Positions 57,066-64,000 of a stretch of DNA of 64,000 nt are shown in pieces. The notes under the pieces were generated by a model, which was not told the DNA's origin, ran no database searches, and saw only the letters and a program-made list of their open reading frames with translations. The translations under genes and the position numbers were made by a program. This stretch comes from Kuschelorhynchus macadamiae. Its lineage: Eukaryota > Arthropoda > Insecta > Coleoptera > Curculionidae. The stretch is from positions 81,001-145,000 of the forward strand of contig JAUTXW010005212.1 in the NCBI GenBank assembly GCA_030620095.1, written 5' to 3'. How positions within the stretch are numbered: the stretch's first letter is position 1; each line of letters opens with the position of its first letter.

Positions 57066-58075
57066 TAGGTGGAAACTTATAAATTTCCTTTACCAGGAAC
57101 TTTCTTCATTATGAATCTTTCCTTTTATTAGGAATAATGAAGTATGATCCAACTTAGTTCCGCACATAGTAATGTAGTAACACATACATACACTGCCTTT
57201 TCAAACATTTTTATTGCGCCCCATTTTGTTCCACGATATTAGATTAGTACCAATATTTTACCAGTTTCTACCTATGTCACGCTGTTGCCAAATTTTTGAG
57301 CAAAAGTTAAAATAAATTGAATAAGTAGCTTTTAAACTGATTTTTTTAAAACCGCCATTATTTTCCATCATATTGTATTCGTTCCAGTTTATCTCTGTCA
57401 CGTTTAATTTTTGAGCTACATTTCAAGTCAGATGAATAAAAAGATTTTTTATTTTTTTTTATATTCGTACCAAAGTCTTACGTGATTTTTTAAACATTTT
57501 ATTTGGCCGCCATTTTGTTGCGATATCTTGAATTCGTACCACAATTTTACTAGTTTATCTCTATATCACACTTAATGCTTGCACAAAATTTGAAATTATT
57601 CTAATAAGTAGTTTTTCAGGCTGATTTTTTAAATATTTTATTAGGCCGCCATCTTGGATTATACCTAAAATAGAAATATTACTAATCCATTCCTATGTAA
57701 CACTTGATTTTCTGAGCAAAATTAGAGGTAAATTTGATAACGAGTTTTTAGTAATAATTTGTTTAACATTTTACCAGGCTGCCATTTTGTTCTACCATAC
57801 TGAAATTTTACCAAAATGTTGCCAGATCATCCCCACATGACTCTTAATTTTTCGTCAAAATTTGAAGTAAAACGGATACAAAATTTAAAATCAATCGGGG
57901 AAGTAGTTTTTTAGCTATGCCGCGAACAGAGAGACAGGCACACATACCGGCGGCGGAAGAAAACATTTTTTTTGGCATCTAGGGTCTCTAAACGTATCTG
58001 TAAAAACTTGGGAGGGTAATTTTTTCACGATTACAATACTTCCCTTTTACATGGGAAATAAAAACTCGATAAGCT
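57066..58075 (-). repeat. GCCAT-motif repeat family, copy G (joined tail-to-tail with copy F)
   Basis: An inverted copy sharing its far end with copy F near 57066-57190 (TTTCCTTTACCAGGAAC; CCTTTTATTAGGAATAATG). Modules carry GCCGCCATTTTGTTGC and GCCGCCATCTTGG. It ends CACGATTACAATACTTCCC and TTTTACATGGGAA near 58050. Confidence 0.75.
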
Positions 58076-59330
58076 CGCCTTACCCACTTCTCTCGTACAT
58101 ATATCCACTTCGCAGAGATAATACATTTTATGAATACATATAGATCTTTGGTAATGAGTTGAAAAAAAAACGAAATAAATTATTTTATAAGATTTGTATA
58201 AAGGCATTACAAAATAAATATATACATATGTAAACGGTGTTATCTCTAAGTAGTGAAATTCTATATGAGGGAAAGTCTGGGTGAGGGCGAATTTACTCAC
58301 TTTTTTAAATTTTATTTTTCCTGGTGAAATGAGTATCATTTTAGTGAGATTTCGTGACATAAGCTAATAAGAATACTTAGTTAATATTTAAAACATTTCT
58401 AGTTTTTATAGTGCGTGATATATTTTTAGGTAATAAGACTATCTACTTAACTAATGTAAGTACATACAAAAATCTTATAAAGTATTGGGTTTCAAAATAA
58501 AAAAATATGATAAACGCTGGCTGAGGGATTATAAAGTTACCTAATAGAATGAATATAATAATTTGTATACCTGGTTATTTTCACATTTTGTTGTAGAAAA
58601 ATTTAAAAACGAGTTACACATCTAAAGGCTCGTGATAAACTGAAAAACTATAGATTCGGAAAAATTATTATACAAAAAATATTTTAATCGAAAATTATTT
58701 TCCAAAAAAGTCGCTTTCGTAATATCATTTTTCGAACATTATACCCCGCCTATATATTCACTTCTATACCCCTTAAATGACATTTTACTTTGACCAGCTT
58801 TTCCAGTCTATACTTTTTCTTAACATCTTATCAAATAATAAACAAAATTGTTAACGCATTCTTTTCGCGTTATTTACTGACAAAGGAAAAATGTATGAAG
58901 TAAAAGTATGTTTTTAAAATTATAGGGAAGTCAGTATTTTTTATATATAATTTTTTTTTGTTTCAAAAAATTGTATCTTTTTGTTTGTTGAAGAAGTGTG
59001 TAGACTTTCCAATATTCAATTGCAAGATTTAGATACATTATTTTTAACTTTTTTTTTCAAAAATCAACAATTTTGTTACTAAACGAAAACGGATTTGCAA
59101 GGTCAACCGCCATGTTTTTTTTTGGCTGAACATATGACTTCTTCGCTAGACTAATGGCATTTCTGACCCACATCGACCTGTCATATTGTAGATGTTCTAT
59201 GATTTATCTGCAGCACCAGAAGAATCGAGAGTTTGAATTTACTCTGATATCCTTTTAAGTTACGCGAATCTATAAGCCACTAATCTCTAATACTAAACCC
59301 AAGTATTGGTTGAACGATCGTCTTTAATAA
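58076..59330. other. Intergenic stretch, no recognised gene
   Basis: AT-rich sequence without recognisable coding regions. Confidence 0.4.
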
Positions 59331-59339
59331 TTTTAGTAG

Positions 59340-59480
59340 ATTTTGGAAATAAAGTGAATAAAAACTGGAAAAAGTCTGCCCTCGAGGGGAATTTGGACCC
59401 ACAACCTCCGTCTTACCGGGACGTTGCTCTAGCAACTAAGCTGTTGAGGACCCTGAGAACAAAGTAGCAAAGCGAGGCCA
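59340..59480 (-). mobile_element. tRNA-derived SINE candidate
   Basis: The minus strand reads AGCTTAGTTGCTAGAGCAAC, a good RNA polymerase III A-box-like segment. About 30 bp later it reads GAGGTTGTGGGTCCAAATTC, a B-box-like segment. It then continues into a T-rich tail-like sequence (GACTTTTTCCAGTTTTTATT). The order and spacing match a tRNA gene, but the 5' and 3' arms do not pair well. It is more likely a tRNA-derived SINE head than a functional tRNA. No poly-A end or target duplication was identified. Confidence 0.55.
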
Positions 59481-59499
59481 TATGATTCCCTCCATCCGA

Positions 59500-62400
59500 C
59501 GTAGCCGCAGACATGCTCGGTTCTTCAATGCCCCACTACTCGGGATCGGTACAAACATTCTAATCACATTTTGCAGGTTTCGTCCGTGGTGTTGAAACTT
59601 CATAACTATACGTCAAGCGACTGACGCAAGCTGTAATTGCAAGAAAGAAAGGTAAGTTTTTGTCGCTTATAGAAACCGAAACCAGTAAGAAAGTTAGTAA
59701 ATTTGAAATGATTTTTAACTTTTATAAAGGTTTTGTATTAAAAGGGATAGTGCTTTCCATAGGCAACAATCGTAGACTGTAAATCTTGCCAGTGGAAGGA
59801 AAATCAGACAAGGATGGGTTATATACCCAGAAATCCCAATTATATCGGTTAACAGGACGCCTTACGATAAATACCCAAGGACGCAAAGGAACTTAGGAAT
59901 CTCATTTTTAACAAGCGATCCATTCAAGGACAACCATATTCTATTGCGTTAATGTTTAGTTCACATCCAGTGTTTAAAATCAGTTTTGAGGTGGGCATGT
60001 AGATCTAAGAAAGACACCCCAGATAGGTCTTTTAGGTGAAAAACTATACTATATCTCATAGAAGGGGAGGCCTACGTTATTCTTGAAGCAGCAGCGGTAT
60101 TATATATCAAACTAGAATAACTATTGAAATGTACTCCTGAACCCAGGATAATTTCTGATCTAATCTAGGATTATAGGTCTAGAGAAATTAGTAACATCAA
60201 AAGTGATAATACTAAATATGCGAGTACTAAGTCTCAACGCCGCGCCGGGCGCCTTTCAGGATTGGATTTATATTTTAAAAATGATGATTTCTTTCTGTAC
60301 GTGCAACCATCACTATTCTTTTAAAAGTATGTGTGAGCCGATGTTAATTATATGAAACCTCAAAGTTCATGTTTCTTTATGTAAAAAAAGACTTGAGGTT
60401 ATACAGGATAATTTTTAAACCGCACAAGAATTATAAAATATTTATGTGGCGAATAACAGCATTAATAACGCATATAAACGGAATGGGTAATTTAACCATT
60501 AAAAGGTATAATAAACAACACTTCATATTTAGAACGGATGACATCAGAATTCATTCATTGTGTTAGGCCATTTAAAATCATATTTGACAATGCCGTAATC
60601 AAGTAATAGGCTTCAGTTCATTTAGTCAATTGTTAAAATAAATAAATAAATAAATATATTCATATATGTGAAATATATTTATTATTCAATTATACCAGTG
60701 ATACTTGCGGAAATATTACGAATCTTTTGGACTCTCTCTTACAACGTTTTTTTTTAAAACAATTGATTTTATTTGGGACACACTTTATACTATACTATAT
60801 TACTTTTGTTATATTTTTAGAATCGCCTTACCGAGATCTCTAATTTGATACATATTACAATCAGGTATGAAAATATTATTTAATTTTTCTTTTTGGACAA
60901 AATGGCGCAATAGCGAGATAGAGACGAATGTTTTGATGCCTTATTCATAAAAATCGGAAAATCCGTTTAGCTTGTAGGGTTTATATTAATATTCTGTAAT
61001 AAAGACCGAATTATCAAAAGCTACTGTGAATTTGAATATGTAATGTTATTTAATGTGGTCCCTCCATTAATGCGTTAAAATCAAAAAATGTCCTTGTTGA
61101 AAACTCGCAAACGCTGCAAGAGGGTGCATATTAAAAAAAATCAATTATGCAAGCGGTTTCAAAAAAGTGTGACGAAACGAACTAATTTTTTTTATAGAAC
61201 ATTTTCAATTTTGCGTAGGATATTAAGCATACTTAATCTATATACCTTATTTTTAAGTATAATTCCATCGCTTTGAATACATGGAAATCCGCCTTTTGGG
61301 CATTTTTAATCGATACAAAGAGGATAATGTTGGAGATTGGAAAAAATAATTGTACTTACCGATCCAAATTTTAAAATTTGGTTGGTTGGTTCCTAAAATG
61401 GGTACCAATGGTAACTACCCGATGTTTTCGTTGATAGCTTTTAAAAAGTTAAGACAAAACGTCCAATGCAGTGTTACTGTCTATATATGTTTTCTTTTTG
61501 CAGCAATTCAAAATTCCGAGGAGGTCGATTGTCATACCTTCATAGCTATGAAACTAAAATTTTAGATATAAGGTATTTATTCTAGACAACTTATATCAGA
61601 AAAGCTATTGGACTAAACTGTATAAATTATTGAAATATATAAAAATAGTATGAAATCAAAACATTTATAGTATTAAAAAAAATTGTGAATTGTATTGGGA
61701 TTATTTAATAAATTGACTCTGGTAAATATAGACTAATTTTATACTTTTTTAGCGGTTGAAGAAAAGACATACTGGATAGTAATGTATTCGATAAATGACA
61801 AAACACGTTTTTTTTTAAATTGAAACAACTTCTAATTATCCTTATTTATTTTAAAGTTTTAATTTCATTTAACTAATAGGGCAATAAGCGTTGATCTCTC
61901 TATATAATTATATTTTTTCAAATTATACGATTTTTTCCATATGGTTGATTATTATTCTTCCCATCATACAGCACTTACGGGCTTTGTTACTCATATATGT
62001 TATCTAGTCACAAGAACTTATTGAACATTTCTTATTTTACTCTATACATTTTAATTAAATTAAGATATTATAGAGTAATAAATTTGAACTACATAGGCAT
62101 ACGAATTAAAATTTCTTTGAATTGGGAAAATAAATCAAAAAAACAATAATATAGTAAGTAAAGTGTAGATGTACTTGTTGAGGAGAACTAGCAGTTCATG
62201 GATGAAAAGTGTAATAGTAATAAGTATGAATAGGGTAATGAATTGGATGTCTCGATACCAGCAAAATAGAAAAATACTAAAAAATGAGAAATGTAATTCC
62301 AGAACATTGAATCAGAAAATTTTTAATGGGAGAACAAATGACTATATATATGAGTTCTTGTCATGCTATTAGTGCTTTTATTTTCCAGATTGCTAATAGC

Positions 62401-62568
62401 CACTCAGAAAATGATTTGAAGTCGACATTTGTGGACGCTATTAAAGTTCTCTAAACTAATAACAAAGTTACTTTCTCCGAAACAGAAAAGTTCAAGCGAC
62501 CAGAAACATTATGAGAAAAACCCACCTATACGTGACAAATTAATACAAAAGTTTTAAACAAGAAAGGC

Positions 62569-62570
<2 letters not shown>
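59500..62570. other. Intergenic stretch, no recognised gene
   Basis: A few 60-70-codon open readings occur (60369-60566, 61088-61276, 61350-61565, 62169-62372) without recognised motifs. All are at lengths expected by chance. Confidence 0.4.
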
Positions 62571-62572
<2 letters not shown>

Positions 62573-62625
<53 letters not shown>

Positions 62626-62627
62626 GA
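62573..62627. repeat. (TA)n microsatellite
   Basis: TA run ending TTTATATATAGAGAGAGG. Confidence 0.95.
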
Positions 62628-62946
62628 GAGAGGTTATTTTAATTGCAACACAACAGCCAAAAAATCAAATATTTTATTTGTAATTGTGGTAATAAATAAT
62701 ACTTTCCACTCAAAAATTAAAAAAAACTTAAATATCAAGCTAAATATAAAGATGCTTAAATTTTACAAACGTATATTGCCTTCAGCATATTGTCTATATT
62801 ATAGGTGTTATATGGCCAAAAATAAAAATGAAAAAAAAATCGTTTAAAATAGAATATGAAAATACAATATATCGAAAACGTAGTAACATATATTTAATAC
62901 TAACAAAATTCCTCCAAGCAGTGGCGGCTCATGGTTAACTTTTAGG

Positions 62947-63179
<233 letters not shown>

Positions 63180-63559
63180 CTAATTTTCCAAACAATAAAA
63201 TGCCCTTATCTCCTCGCAATCACATATCTAGTCACATAAATCGTACCTACATATTTTTTCTAAAATAACGATTTACTCTTTTGTTTTTGTCTTTACTTGT
63301 CTGCCGAATTTTAAGTTCCGGCAAAGGTCGACATCTGACCTTAAATTCGAGGCATTTCTTAAAGTTCAGCTTTTGGCTTTTGATTCTAAACCACTGTGGC
63401 TATCATTATTTAAAACATTAATTTTTTCAATTAACTTACACTACAAAATCAACAAACAAGACTTAAAATAAATTCTGTAAAAATACACAATCGTAACCAC
63501 AACTTATCACACAATTCATATTAAAGGCATTAACTGACAAAAATGTTTAAGTTTCCTCG

Positions 63560-63760
63560 GCGCGGCTGTTGACCCAAAATTTGCCAACGTAACCTATATT
63601 ACCAATGTGCCCCTATGCGAATTCAATCGGGAACACTCGGGAAAAACTCGCCTTTGTTTATAACCACGCGGGCCGCCAGCCTCGTGGTCCAACGAAACGA
63701 AACCTTCGGAGATCGAGTGCGACTGCCGCGGAATCAACATGAACATTCAACGAGTTTATA
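63560..63760. promoter_or_regulatory. CpG-rich patch near the right edge
   Basis: This ~200 bp is clearly richer in GC and CpG than its surroundings (CCTCGGCGCGGCTG, CCACGCGGGCCGCC, GAGTGCGACTGCCGCGG). It contains no long open frame. It could be a promoter/5' leader of a gene beyond the window or part of an unrecognised element. Confidence 0.3.
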
Positions 63761-63840
63761 CGATTAGAATAATAGAAGGAATTTCCGAATATAAAAGAAA
63801 TTAAAAAAATATAAATTATTTGTTATTTTTTGTTTGGAAA

Positions 63841-63845
<5 letters not shown>

Positions 63846-63889
<44 letters not shown>
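63846..63889. repeat. (TA)n microsatellite
   Basis: TA run close to the right window edge. Confidence 0.95.
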
Positions 63890-63891
<2 letters not shown>

Positions 63892-64000
63892 CCTAATGTA
63901 GGAGGTTCAAGTCTTGTTACAAGAAGCGTAAGATGAAAAAAAGCGTTAATATGGCCATATTACCTGCACATACCTTACTACATGTTATAATTTTGAAATT

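Noticed and set aside
59568..59651. Exon-like segment bordered by TTTTGCAG and GTAAGT
   Set aside because: Only an 84-bp segment with an early stop in the best frame; no partner exons found. At most a non-coding exon.

Overview
This window looks like nuclear DNA of an insect. The sequence is AT-rich and intron-containing. Almost everything readable is an insect-type mobile element: Tc1/mariner, hAT-like, pogo/Tigger-like, a Crypton-like recombinase, Penelope-like elements (PLEs) with hammerhead-type motifs, and non-LTR retrotransposons. There are also long (TA)n microsatellites and a high-copy repeat family. A beetle is plausible, but nothing seen here proves the order. No bacterial operons, CRISPR arrays or rRNA genes were seen.

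One host-type gene can be reconstructed. It is on the minus strand, with exons at 18395-18236, 18097-17963, 6870-6695, 6595-6347 and 88-1, and it runs off the left edge. All visible junctions are GT-AG and phase-compatible. The gene gives at least 269 residues of a helix-rich, then Ser/Asp-rich protein that I do not recognise. Its 11.1-kb second intron and 6.3-kb fourth intron are filled with transposons.

Intron 4 holds a degenerate mariner transposase (2.6-3.1 kb) and a complete 1,850-bp element (3580-5429). That element has hAT-like termini, an 8-bp target duplication and a broken cargo gene with FSGCDTTS and Cys-rich signatures. Intron 2 holds a nearly pristine long-armed mariner-type element with an open 365-residue transposase (7095-9285). 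It also holds an element with CACTGG termini and a broken candidate D-D-E transposase (9617-11881), tandem repeats, a non-LTR fragment and a pogo/Tigger-like C-terminus.

From 18.8 to 26.1 kb there are two copies of a repeat family rich in GCCAT/AAGATGGCGG motifs. One copy is interrupted by a tandem array of ~220-bp units with hammerhead-like motifs. From 26.3 to 31 kb a non-LTR retrotransposon is split by a PLE that made a 12-bp target duplication and carries paired hammerhead-like motifs in inverted arms. From 32.5 to 36.3 kb there are two more degenerate PLEs, TA microsatellites and a large inverted-repeat element. From 37 to 49.4 kb there are decayed RNase H, mariner and Crypton-like remnants, a 278-bp MITE and a second long-armed mariner element with a broken transposase. 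From 49.5 to 58.1 kb there are more copies of the GCCAT repeat, a duplicated ~0.7-kb repeat and a hAT element with a BED-finger-like 5' exon pair and a perfect 7-bp duplication. The last 6 kb hold a tRNA-like SINE candidate, long TA microsatellites and a CpG-rich patch near the right edge.

Most elements are broken. The clear exception is the mariner-type transposase at 7760-8857. The elements do not form a pathway. They record nested insertion into and around one host gene.
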